A stretch of 64,000 nt of DNA, from positions 930,001-994,000 of the forward strand of contig NZ_FPKV01000001.1 of NCBI RefSeq assembly GCF_900114265.1, in the 5' to 3' direction. The notes beneath the pieces are model-generated. The model searched no databases and was not told the DNA's origin. It saw nothing but the letters and a program-made list of their open reading frames with translations. Source of the DNA: Flaviramulus basaltis. Lineage in GTDB: Bacteria; Bacteroidota; Bacteroidia; Flavobacteriales; Flavobacteriaceae. The position numbers and the translations under genes were made by a program. Below are positions 7,272 to 16,173 of this stretch, piece by piece; position 1 is the stretch's first letter, and each line of letters starts with the position of its first letter.

Positions 7272-7994
7272 TTAATTATCTAAATCGTCATTAGTATTTA
7301 AAATTCTTTCCTTGGTAAGTTTAATATAGTTTCTTCCAATAGGAATTCTTCTATTAGCAATTTCTATTGTATTTCCTTCTATGGCTACAATTTTATTGAT
7401 AGAAATAGTATACGATCGGTGTATTCTTAAAAAACTTGATTGTGGTAACTCTTCAGTAATAGCGGTAAGCGACTTGTGTACAACATGGTCTCCAATTTTT
7501 GTTATTACTTTTATGTAATCTTTAAGGCTTTCAATAAAAAGAATATCATTAAGATTAATTTTTAATAGCTTCTTGTTTACTTTTAAGAAAATATGCGGCT
7601 CTTGCTGTAAACTAATATCTGTAATGGAAGAGCCAATATATAACTGTTGGTATACCTTATTCATGGTTTTTAAAAAGCGATTAAAAGGAATAGGTTTTAC
7701 TAAATAATCTAACACGTTTAACTCAAAACTTTTAACAGCATATTCTCTATATGCAGTTGTAATAACAATTAAGGGTTTGTGGTTTAAATTTTCTATAAAA
7801 GAAAAGCCCGTCATTTGTGGCATATTAATATCTAAAAAGATAACATCTATCTTTTCCTGTTGTAAAATGTTATATGCTTTTAGTGGATTATTAAAGGTTT
7901 CTACTACTTCAACATGATCAAAATTCTTTAAATGATTTTCGATTACATTTATTGCCAAAGGCTCATCATCTATAATAACACATTTAATCTTCAT
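7272..7994 (-). CDS. LytTR-family response regulator
   Basis: A 240-residue two-component regulator. The receiver domain (about 3-120) has the acidic pair D9-D10, phospho-acceptor D55 (VIFLDINMPQ), a conserved Thr in IVITTAYREYAV and Lys in LDYLVKPIPF. The C-terminal LytTR DNA-binding domain (about 138-236) includes KINLNDILFIESLKDYIKV and FLRIHRSYTISINKI. Such proteins bind direct repeats upstream of target promoters. Its start overlaps the kinase stop by four bases (ATGA), so the pair is translationally coupled. The likely targets are the divergent SusCD genes and its own operon, inferred from position. It is the only regulator in the amino-sugar locus. Confidence 0.94.
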   Translation of the reverse strand: MKIKCVIIDDEPLAINVIENHLKNFDHVEVVETFNNPLKAYNILQQEKIDVIFLDINMPQMTGFSFIENLNHKPLIVITTAYREYAVKSFELNVLDYLVKPIPFNRFLKTMNKVYQQLYIGSSITDISLQQEPHIFLKVNKKLLKINLNDILFIESLKDYIKVITKIGDHVVHKSLTAITEELPQSSFLRIHRSYTISINKIVAIEGNTIEIANRRIPIGRNYIKLTKERILNTNDDLDN

Positions 7995-9031
7995 TTTACA
8001 GGAATTTTTAAAAATAGATTATATAAATTGTCTTTTATAGAGCTTTCTAAAACAAAATCGTTTGCAAACAATAATTTTAGCCTTCGTTCTGTATTTCTAA
8101 TTCCAATACCTTCTCTATCTTCATAACTAACATTAGGGTTGAAATTATTTGTAAGTTTGAATTTCAAATAATGGCTATTTGTAATCTCAAAACTCATATT
8201 TATTTTAATGTTATCATTTTCTTTTAAACCATGTTTAAAACAATTTTCAACAAAAGTTAAAAATAATAAAGGTGGCACTTCTACATCTTCAATATTACCA
8301 GTAATATCCATTTCTAAGTCAATGCGGTCTTTAAATCGAATACGTTCTATATCAATGTAATTATTTAGATGATTTATTTCTTCTAGTAGACTAGCTTTAG
8401 AACTCTTTACTTCGTATAAAATATATTGCATTAAATCTGATAACTTAATAACCAAGCGAGGAGCATCGTCAGATTTTTTTAAAGTAAGGGCATATAAATT
8501 ATTTAAAGTATTAAAAAAGAAATGAGGTTGTATTTGTGTACGAAGAAATTTTAACTCTGTACTTAACTGTAGTTTTGCCAAATCTTCATTTCGTTTTAAT
8601 TCTAAGGGCCAATCAATTAATAGTTTTATAGCGGTAACAAAACCCAGCACATAAAGTTCGCCCAAAATAACCGCAATAATATGATTTGTTTCTAGAAATT
8701 TTCCAGCTTCTTCTGCTTCTGGCCATATTTCTTTAGTTACTAAAAGATAATTAAACCCCGTTCTAACTAAATATACCATAATTAGCATGAGTGCTATAGA
8801 GCCTATGTAAGTAAGATACTTTTTTCGTAATATAAGTTTTGGAATTAAATAATACACATTAATGTAAACAACAATAATATGAATTGGAAATTCTACTAAA
8901 TTAGATTTTAATGAATACCAATAATCATGAAAGTAACTTCCCCATCTAACAACGTTAAATGCAAAGTAACCTAGCCAAAATAAGACATGGTATTTTATAG
9001 GAATGGTATTTTTAAAACTTCTATTATTCAA
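7991..9031 (-). CDS. Sensor histidine kinase, LytS/YehU type
   Basis: A 346-residue inner-membrane kinase with four hydrophobic segments (about residues 14-30, 46-66, 74-92 and 118-140). The His_kinase domain has the phospho-acceptor H170 in QIQPHFFFNTLNNL, and the C-terminal ATPase domain has the N-box VENCFKHGL and the G-box GIGIRNTERRL. No separate periplasmic sensor domain is present, so the signal is probably read through the membrane part. The only in-frame start that keeps the first membrane segment is TTG at 9031; no upstream ATG exists. It is the first gene of the series kinase, regulator, NagP, NagX-like, and it diverges from SusC, so the 235-base gap must hold promoters for both directions. 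Confidence 0.92.
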   Translation of the reverse strand: MNNRSFKNTIPIKYHVLFWLGYFAFNVVRWGSYFHDYWYSLKSNLVEFPIHIIVVYINVYYLIPKLILRKKYLTYIGSIALMLIMVYLVRTGFNYLLVTKEIWPEAEEAGKFLETNHIIAVILGELYVLGFVTAIKLLIDWPLELKRNEDLAKLQLSTELKFLRTQIQPHFFFNTLNNLYALTLKKSDDAPRLVIKLSDLMQYILYEVKSSKASLLEEINHLNNYIDIERIRFKDRIDLEMDITGNIEDVEVPPLLFLTFVENCFKHGLKENDNIKINMSFEITNSHYLKFKLTNNFNPNVSYEDREGIGIRNTERRLKLLFANDFVLESSIKDNLYNLFLKIPVK

Positions 9032-9180
9032 TAAAACTTTTTTAAATTATTATTACCAATACGTTAATAAATCAAACAAATTTTCAACAATTTTAATTAT
9101 TTAATACTTAATTAACAATAAAAAAGCTATTTCTTTATTTGCTAAAATACTTAATAGCTTATTATGTGTTGTCTGTGTGT

Positions 9181-9196
9181 TAAACGATGTCGTTTA
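9181..9196. promoter_or_regulatory. Dyad TAAACGA-TG-TCGTTTA upstream of SusC
   Basis: A perfect 7 bp inverted repeat with a two-base centre lies 71 bases ahead of the susC start, followed by an A/T stretch including ten T. It could be an operator or a leader hairpin for the SusCD transcript. No clear TAnnTTTG promoter was found in the 9032-9266 gap, so its position relative to the start site is unknown. Confidence 0.35.
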
Positions 9197-9266
9197 TATA
9201 ATTTTTTTTTTAACTATTTTTATTCTGAATAGTTTAGATCAACTAAAAAAACAAAATAATCAAATT

Positions 9267-12200
9267 ATGAAACAAAATTTACGAACACTTTTCTTGTTTT
9301 CTTTTTTATTATTTACTGCACAAATTATTTTTGCGCAAGAAAAAGAAATTAAAGGAACAGTAACCTCTAAAGCAGAAGGGATACCGCTTCCAGGAGTAAA
9401 TGTGGTAGTTCAAGGAACAACAAAAGGTGCCCTAACAGATTTTGATGGAAACTATTCATTAAACGCTAATGTTGGAGATGTATTAATCTTTTCATTTTTA
9501 GGAATGTCTACAGCCCAAGTTACAGTAGATAATTCCAGTATCATTAATGTACAATTAGAAGAAAACTCGCAGCAATTAAATGAAGTTGTTGTAACTGCTT
9601 TAGGTATTAAGAAGGAAAGAAAAACACTTACTTATTCTGCACAAGATGTTAAGGGTGATGATTTAACTAGAGTAAAACAAACAAACCCTATTAACAGTTT
9701 ATCTGGGAAGTCTGCTGGTTTAACCATTACACGAAGTTCATCTGGAGCTGGTGGTGCAACTAAAGTAGTTTTAAGAGGAAACTCATCTACAAGTAATAAT
9801 GATCCTCTTTATGTTATTGATGGTGTGCCAATGCTTAATAGTGGTAATGGTCAAAATGGCGAAGAACCAGGAGGAAATATTTTTGGTAGCCAAATAGGAA
9901 ACAGAGATGGTGGAGATATTACATCTCTTATTAATCCTGATGATGTTGAAAGTATTTCTATTCTAAAAGGAGCATCAGCTGCGGCTCTTTACGGTAGCCA
10001 AGGAGCAAACGGGGTTATTTTAATTACTACTAAAACGGGTAAAGAAGGCGCTCTTAAAGTTAATTTTAATTCTACGTTAACGGTAGATGATGTGGTTTCT
10101 CTTCCTGAATTACAAACTGAATATCAATCACTATCCGTTGGACAACCTATTGCCGAAAACGGTAGAGTTAGTGACCCTAAAACATGGGGAGCAAAAACGA
10201 GTGGTTTATCGAATGCCGTTGATGATTTTTTTGAAACGGGATTTACATCTACACAATCAATCTCTTTAAGTGCTGGAAATCAAAAGGCTCAAACTTATTT
10301 CTCATTTGCAAACACAAATGTTAGTGGTGTAATGCCAGAGAATAAAATGAATAGAAACGTATTTAACTTACGTGAAACGGCAAATTTCCTTAACGATAAG
10401 ATTCAAGTTTCTGCTAACATTAGTTTATCTGATCAAAGAATTTGGAATAGATCTACTAACGGTTTATACTCTAATCCATTAACTGGTTTGTACTTAAATC
10501 CTGTAGGTATTGATTTAAACACGTATAAAGACACATTTGAATATTTTAATACAGCAACAAATATGATGGATCAATATGCATCTTCATTTGATGAAAATAT
10601 TCAACAAAACCCGTATTGGTTAATAAATCGAAACCCAAGTAAAGATATTGCTCAAAGAGTTTTGGCTAGTGTAAGTGTTAAATATCAAATTACAGATAAC
10701 CTTTCATTACAATCTAGAGGAAGTTTTGATAAATCATTTTTCACCTTCGATAAGAGATTGTATGCAGGAAGCGATTTAACTTTTGTACCAGAGACAGGAA
10801 GGTATGTTCTTGAAAAAACAGAGAATACACAACAATATTTAGATTTAATAGCAAACTATAATAAAGAGCTATCAGAAGATTTTGAATTTGGATTAACATT
10901 AGGAACTAGTTTAACTAAATATTCTACTGGCGACCAAATACTTTTAGATTCTGGACCAGAAGGATTAAGATTTCCTAATGAGTTTACCATAGCAAATTTT
11001 GAATCTTCAAACGGGATTTCACAAAAAGTAGCTAACCGCGAAGTTCAATCTGTTTTTGGTGCTGCTAATTTTGGTTACAAAAACATGTTATATTTAGATG
11101 TAACAGGAAGAACAGATTGGTCTTCAACTTTAGTAAATACAGCATCAAGTTCATTCTTTTATCCATCAGTAGGGCTAACAGGTATTTTAACCGAAATGGT
11201 TGAAATGCCAGAATCAATTTCATTTGCTAAGGTTAGAGCTTCTTATGCAGAAGTAGGTAAAGATATTCCTGCGTATGCTACAATTCCTTTAAGAACTATT
11301 GGAACTACAGGATCTGGAGGTACAATAGGTTCTGCTAATCAAGCAACATTTGCTCCACGAGAAGGCGAAACATTAGTGCCAGAAAAACAAAAATCTTTTG
11401 AAATAGGAACAGAATGGCGTTTTCTTAATAATAGGTTAGGAGTAGATTTTACGTATTACAGTTCTACTACAGAAAATCAAATATTTTTTATCGCAGCACA
11501 ACCTAATATTCAAGGCTATACCCAAAATATAGTAAATGCTGGAGAAATTTCTAATAAAGGAATTGAGATTGTATTAAACGCAAAACCTGTTTTAAGCGAT
11601 GATTTTACATGGAATACAATTTTAAATTTCGCGTCAAATAAAAATGAAGTTGTATCTGTACATCCATCACTTGATAATGGAGAGGCTATTTTAACTGCGC
11701 CAGGTGTAAATGGCTACGGATATTCTTTAGTTGAAGGAGAAGATTTTGGAAGTATTAGAGGGCGTTCAATTGTAAGAAATGAAGAAGGTTTACCAGTGGT
11801 TACAGATGATGGCTCTGGAAGTTTAACTATTGAAGCTACAGGTTTTGAAACCATTGCTCATGCACAACCAGATTTTACACTTGGATGGAGTAATTCATTC
11901 GACTATAAAAACTTTTCATTAAGCTTTTTAATTGATGGGAAATTTGGAGGAGATGTAGTAAGTGTAACAGAAGCTGTTAATGATTTTTATGGCGTATCTC
12001 AAGCATCAGCTAATGCTAGAAACAACAATAATGGAATGATAAATGTGGTTACTACTGCTGGCGCTCCTGCTCAAATGACTGCTCAAGATTACTACACAAA
12101 AACTGGTGGTAGAGCTGGTTTATTAGGAGAGTATGTGTATGATGCGACTAATATTAGTTTAAGAGAATTATCAATAGCATATACCTTACCAAATTCTGGA

Positions 12201-12377
12201 AAATTCTTTGAATCTGTAAGATTATCATTAATTGCTAATAACTTATTCTTTATTCATAAAGACGCACCTTTTGATCCAAATATTGCAGCAAGTACAGGTA
12301 TAGGACTGCAAGGAGTTGATATATATGGGCAACCATCTACAAGAAGTATAGGATTAAACATAAACGTAAATTTCTAA
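9267..12377 (+). CDS. SusC/RagA-family TonB-dependent outer-membrane transporter
   Basis: A 1036-residue outer-membrane transporter. I chose ATG 9267 because it begins a clean signal peptide (MKQNLRTLFLFSFLLFTAQI, cleaved after FAQ); an in-frame ATG 90 bases upstream would add an unrelated hydrophobic stretch. After the signal comes a CarboxypepD_reg-like domain (EIKGTVTSKAEGIPLPGVNV, to about residue 105) and then the plug, with ALGIKKERKTLTYSAQDV and the SusC-type ILKGASAAALYGSQGANGV. The rest is a long beta-barrel ending in aromatic-Asn strands (NINVNF). Together with SusD four bases downstream it would import glycans. The neighbouring NagB, hexosaminidase and NagP suggest chitooligosaccharides or other GlcNAc-rich glycans. 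It starts the plus-strand half of the amino-sugar locus. Confidence 0.95.
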   Translation: MKQNLRTLFLFSFLLFTAQIIFAQEKEIKGTVTSKAEGIPLPGVNVVVQGTTKGALTDFDGNYSLNANVGDVLIFSFLGMSTAQVTVDNSSIINVQLEENSQQLNEVVVTALGIKKERKTLTYSAQDVKGDDLTRVKQTNPINSLSGKSAGLTITRSSSGAGGATKVVLRGNSSTSNNDPLYVIDGVPMLNSGNGQNGEEPGGNIFGSQIGNRDGGDITSLINPDDVESISILKGASAAALYGSQGANGVILITTKTGKEGALKVNFNSTLTVDDVVSLPELQTEYQSLSVGQPIAENGRVSDPKTWGAKTSGLSNAVDDFFETGFTSTQSISLSAGNQKAQTYFSFANTNVSGVMPENKMNRNVFNLRETANFLNDKIQVSANISLSDQRIWNRSTNGLYSNPLTGLYLNPVGIDLNTYKDTFEYFNTATNMMDQYASSFDENIQQNPYWLINRNPSKDIAQRVLASVSVKYQITDNLSLQSRGSFDKSFFTFDKRLYAGSDLTFVPETGRYVLEKTENTQQYLDLIANYNKELSEDFEFGLTLGTSLTKYSTGDQILLDSGPEGLRFPNEFTIANFESSNGISQKVANREVQSVFGAANFGYKNMLYLDVTGRTDWSSTLVNTASSSFFYPSVGLTGILTEMVEMPESISFAKVRASYAEVGKDIPAYATIPLRTIGTTGSGGTIGSANQATFAPREGETLVPEKQKSFEIGTEWRFLNNRLGVDFTYYSSTTENQIFFIAAQPNIQGYTQNIVNAGEISNKGIEIVLNAKPVLSDDFTWNTILNFASNKNEVVSVHPSLDNGEAILTAPGVNGYGYSLVEGEDFGSIRGRSIVRNEEGLPVVTDDGSGSLTIEATGFETIAHAQPDFTLGWSNSFDYKNFSLSFLIDGKFGGDVVSVTEAVNDFYGVSQASANARNNNNGMINVVTTAGAPAQMTAQDYYTKTGGRAGLLGEYVYDATNISLRELSIAYTLPNSGKFFESVRLSLIANNLFFIHKDAPFDPNIAASTGIGLQGVDIYGQPSTRSIGLNINVNF

Positions 12378-12381
12378 GAAA

Positions 12382-13959
12382 ATGAAAAAGATATTAAAGT
12401 ACTTTCTAATTTCTCTAGTAACCATTAGTTTGCAAAATTGTACTGATGATTTTGCAAGCATCAATACTAATCCAAATGGTATTACAGAGGAGAGTCTTAC
12501 TCAAATGAACAATAATGTTGGGAATGAATTTCAGCCCATGTTTTTAAACGTGTTCAATATTACCCCGGCATGGAATTACCAATTACAACAAGGGCTTATG
12601 GGAGATGTGTTTTCAGGGTATATGACTGCACCAACCCCTTTTGCAGGTAATGTAAATAACCAAACCTATGCTTTGGTAGATGGATGGAATGGTTTTCCTT
12701 GGTCTGATGCTTATGAAAATGTAATGCCTCAAGCCTTAAATGTTAAAAATGCAGTAGAGTTAGGAGGCGATCCTAATGGTGTAAAATTTGTATATATAGC
12801 TAACATTATTAAAGTTACAGCAATGCATCGTGTGTCTGATATTTATGGGCCAATACGTTATACAAAATTTAACGATTTTGCAACCACAGGAGAATATGAC
12901 CCACAAGATGTGGCTTATCAAGCATTTTTTGACGATTTAGGAGCTGCTATTGATGGTTTGGAACCATTTATTGGAGAGACTCAATTTACTCCTTTTGATA
13001 TGTCTGCTTTTGCTGGAGATATTGCAAAGTGGAGACAATTTGCAAATAGCTTGAGATTAAGATTAGCAATTCGCATTGTAAAGATAAACCCAGCTTTAGC
13101 AAAAGCGCAAGGTGAATTAGCTTTAGCTAGTAATGCAGGATTATTAGAGACAGAAGATATGGTTATAAATACAGGTTTTCCTCATCCTATAACTGTTATA
13201 AGTGGTTCTTGGGGAGATATTAGAATGGCTGCAGAAATGGAATCTATTTTAACAGGATTTAATGATGGTAGAATAGAAACTTATTTTAATCCTTCTGCGG
13301 ATGCTTCATTAGCTGGAGATTATAAAGGTATTCGAATGGGAATAGATATTACGGCTAAAGGTCAATATTTAGATCATGCATCAATTGGAAGCGTTATAGA
13401 TGGAGAAACTTTAACTTGGATGACAGCTTCAGAAGTGTTATTTTTAAAAGCTGAAGCTGCCTTAAGGGGTTGGAATGGAGCAGGTAACGTGCAAACTAAT
13501 TACGAAGCAGGAGTGACTGCTTCATTTGCACAACATGGAGTTTCTGGAGTTACAGCATACTTAGCTGATAATACAAGCACACCTGCCGATTTTGTAGATG
13601 CACTAAGTCCAGTAAATAATATAGCTTATGCAAGCGATGTTAAAATTGCATATAATGCTGCGGGTACAAACGAAGAACAGTTAGAACAAATTATCACACA
13701 AAAATGGATTGCTATGTTTCCTGATGGTCAAGAAGCTTGGAGTGAGTTTAGACGTACTGGTTACCCAAGAATTTTTCCTGTAGTTGTAAACAATAGTGGA
13801 GGAACAATAAATACTAATATTCAAGTTAGACGAATAAATTTTGTAGAAAACGAAAAAAACACCAATGGAGCAAATGTAACAACAGCAGTTAGTTACTTAG
13901 GGGGTTCCGATAACGGAGGAACACGATTATGGTGGGATACCGGAGGGTCAAATTTTTAA
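12382..13959 (+). CDS. SusD/RagB-family surface glycan-binding lipoprotein
   Basis: A 525-residue lipoprotein with signal peptide MKKILKYFLISLVTISLQNC; the lipobox Cys is residue 20. The mature part is of the SusD-like type with TPR-like helical pairs. Recognisable segments are DDFASINTNPNG at the N-terminus, a central helical region (KWRQFANSLRLRLAIRIVKI) and the C-terminal IITQKWIAMFPDGQEAWSEF, followed by RRTGYPR, which is typical of the SusD-like_2 subfamily. It sits on the cell surface as a lid on the SusC barrel. It begins four bases after susC and is surely cotranscribed with it. A strong terminator follows 34 bases after the stop, which separates it from nagB. Confidence 0.95.
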   Translation: MKKILKYFLISLVTISLQNCTDDFASINTNPNGITEESLTQMNNNVGNEFQPMFLNVFNITPAWNYQLQQGLMGDVFSGYMTAPTPFAGNVNNQTYALVDGWNGFPWSDAYENVMPQALNVKNAVELGGDPNGVKFVYIANIIKVTAMHRVSDIYGPIRYTKFNDFATTGEYDPQDVAYQAFFDDLGAAIDGLEPFIGETQFTPFDMSAFAGDIAKWRQFANSLRLRLAIRIVKINPALAKAQGELALASNAGLLETEDMVINTGFPHPITVISGSWGDIRMAAEMESILTGFNDGRIETYFNPSADASLAGDYKGIRMGIDITAKGQYLDHASIGSVIDGETLTWMTASEVLFLKAEAALRGWNGAGNVQTNYEAGVTASFAQHGVSGVTAYLADNTSTPADFVDALSPVNNIAYASDVKIAYNAAGTNEEQLEQIITQKWIAMFPDGQEAWSEFRRTGYPRIFPVVVNNSGGTINTNIQVRRINFVENEKNTNGANVTTAVSYLGGSDNGGTRLWWDTGGSNF

Positions 13960-13993
13960 TAATAGTTTTTATATTATTTAGTTTAGTTTCCAT

Positions 13994-14022
13994 AACAAGC
14001 GGAACATTGTTCCGCTTGTTTT
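13994..14022 (+). terminator. Terminator hairpin after susD
   Basis: A perfect 12 bp stem (AACAAGCGGAAC paired with GTTCCGCTTGTT) with loop ATT is followed by TT and then A-rich sequence. The T-run is short, so some read-through into nagB, 30 bases beyond, is possible. Confidence 0.75.
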
Positions 14023-14051
14023 AAAAAGTATTATCAATAAAAAATCATATT

Positions 14052-15980
14052 ATGAACGCAGATGTTGCGAACTATATAGATATAAGTTATAAAGAACCTG
14101 GTAAATTTGAAGAAACACGTTTTGAAAAAATTCATAATGTTTGTGTTAATTCTTCATCTGAAGGTTCTTTAATAGTTGCAAAAGAAATTGCAGATCTAAT
14201 TAAAGAAAAACAAAATGCTAAAACAAGATGTGTTTTAGGGTTAGCAACTGGGTCTTCTCCAATAAAAGTTTATGAAGAACTTGTGAGAATGCACAAAGAA
14301 GAAAATTTAAGTTTTGCTAACGTTGTAACTTTTAATTTGGATGAGTATTATCCAATGGATAAAAACAACATGCAAAGTTACTTCTACTTTATGCATGAAC
14401 ATCTTTTTAATCATGTAGATATATTACCAGAAAATATTAACATTCCAGATGGTAGTGTGAATAGTGAAGACTTATATCAATATTGTATTGATTATGAAAT
14501 GAAAATAAAATCTCTTGGTGGACTTGATTTTCAATTACTAGGTATAGGAAGAACAGGTCATATTGGTTTTAACGAACCAGGTTCTCACCTTAATTCAGGC
14601 ACAAGAAGTATCACTTTAGATCACATTACTCGTGTTGATGCTGCTCCATCTTTTTTAGGTATAGATAATGTTCCTAGAAAAGCCATTACAATGGGTGTTG
14701 GAACAGTAAGAAGCGCTAAAAGAATTGTATTATTAGGCTGGGGAATTAGTAAAGCAGATGTATTAAAAAAGACCATTGAAGAGGAAATTACGTCTCAAGT
14801 ACCAGCAACTTATCTACAAAATCATAAAAACACAACTTTTGTTCTAGATATAGGAGCTTCGTCTGAACTAACTAGAATAAAAACACCATGGATTGTAACA
14901 TCTTGTGTATGGAATGACAATCTTAAATTAAAGGCTGTTGTGTGGTTAAGCGAATTAACAAATAAGGCATTTTTAAAACTAACAGATAAAGATTATAACG
15001 ATAATGGTATGTCTGGTCTTTTAGCTGAAGAAGGCACTGCTTACGATTTAAATATTAAAATGTTTAATAAGTTACAGCATACAATTACTGGTTGGCCTGG
15101 AGGAAAACCTAATGCTGACGACTCTAATAGGCCGGAGCGTGCTAATATTCCTAAAAAGAGAGTTATTATTTTCAGTCCACATCCAGATGACGATGTTATT
15201 TCAATGGGAGGTACTTTCGATAGATTGGTAGAACAAGGGCATGATGTGCATATTGCATATCAAACCTCAGGAAATATTGCTGTTTCAGATGAGGAAGCTT
15301 TAAAATTTGCAGAAATATCAAAATCTTTAAATTCAGATTGTAAAGAAGCCAACGATATCATTAATTACTTAAAGAAAAAAACAGGAAATGCCATTGACTC
15401 ACCAGAAGTTCGAAAATTAAAAGGATTAATAAGACGTAGTGAATCTCTTGCAGCAACTAGATATTTAGGTTTAAATGATGAGAATGTTCATTTTTTAGAT
15501 TTACCATTTTATGAAACAGGAGCCATTAAAAAGAATAATCTATCACAAGACGACATAGATATTATGTGTAGTTTAATCGAACATATTAAACCGCATCAAA
15601 TTTATGCTGCGGGCGATTTAGCAGACCCACATGGAACGCATAAAGTTTGTCTTGACGCTTTATTTGAATCTTTAGAAAAACTAAAACATAACAAGTATAT
15701 GGACGATTGTTGGGTTTGGTTATATCGTGGCGCATGGCACGAATGGGAATCTTATCAAATTGAAATGGCAGTTCCAATGAGTCCAGATCAAGTACTAAAA
15801 AAACGCCATGCTATTTTTTATCACCAATCTCAAAAAGATGGGGTGATGTTTCAAGGGGACGATTCAAGAGAGTTTTGGGTGCGTGTAGAAGACAGAAACA
15901 GGCTAACAGCAAAAAAATATAACGATTTAGGGTTAGCTGATTATGCTGCTATTGAGGCCTTTAAGCGTTATCATTTCTAG
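14052..15980 (+). CDS. nagB: Glucosamine-6-phosphate deaminase fused to a PIG-L/LmbE domain
   Basis: A 642-residue two-domain protein. Residues about 25-290 are a NagB isomerase/deaminase that converts glucosamine-6-phosphate to fructose-6-phosphate and ammonia. Motifs are LATGSSPIKVYEEL (64-77), D97 in NLDEYY and GRTGHIGFNEPG (166-177) with H170 and E175. The position of E. coli D141 in that motif is T168 here. Residues about 368-600 form a PIG-L/LmbE zinc deacetylase fold with SPHPDDDVISMGG (375-387) and DPHGTHKV as metal ligands. Single-domain NagB proteins are about 260 residues; this long fused form is typical of Bacteroidota, where the role of the C-terminal domain is not established. 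It may deacetylate a GlcNAc compound before deamination (inference). Confidence 0.92.
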   Translation: MNADVANYIDISYKEPGKFEETRFEKIHNVCVNSSSEGSLIVAKEIADLIKEKQNAKTRCVLGLATGSSPIKVYEELVRMHKEENLSFANVVTFNLDEYYPMDKNNMQSYFYFMHEHLFNHVDILPENINIPDGSVNSEDLYQYCIDYEMKIKSLGGLDFQLLGIGRTGHIGFNEPGSHLNSGTRSITLDHITRVDAAPSFLGIDNVPRKAITMGVGTVRSAKRIVLLGWGISKADVLKKTIEEEITSQVPATYLQNHKNTTFVLDIGASSELTRIKTPWIVTSCVWNDNLKLKAVVWLSELTNKAFLKLTDKDYNDNGMSGLLAEEGTAYDLNIKMFNKLQHTITGWPGGKPNADDSNRPERANIPKKRVIIFSPHPDDDVISMGGTFDRLVEQGHDVHIAYQTSGNIAVSDEEALKFAEISKSLNSDCKEANDIINYLKKKTGNAIDSPEVRKLKGLIRRSESLAATRYLGLNDENVHFLDLPFYETGAIKKNNLSQDDIDIMCSLIEHIKPHQIYAAGDLADPHGTHKVCLDALFESLEKLKHNKYMDDCWVWLYRGAWHEWESYQIEMAVPMSPDQVLKKRHAIFYHQSQKDGVMFQGDDSREFWVRVEDRNRLTAKKYNDLGLADYAAIEAFKRYHF

Positions 15981-16173
15981 AAAAGAAAGTTGGAACTTTG
16001 AAAATTGATTTATACTCAAATTAAGGGAAGGGCATTTTAGAAACTAAGGATTTATCAAACTTAAATCTTAAAAGATGTCATTTCTTATTTCCAATCAAAA
16101 TATTATTAAAAATAAGCTTAGAAGAATTGAGAAGGTCTAAATCACCGCGAATTCTTAAAAAGATATTTAAAAA

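Noticed and set aside
9177-9266. Upstream start for the SusC protein
   Set aside because: ATG 9267 yields a standard signal peptide; the extra 30 residues would put a second hydrophobic helix ahead of it.
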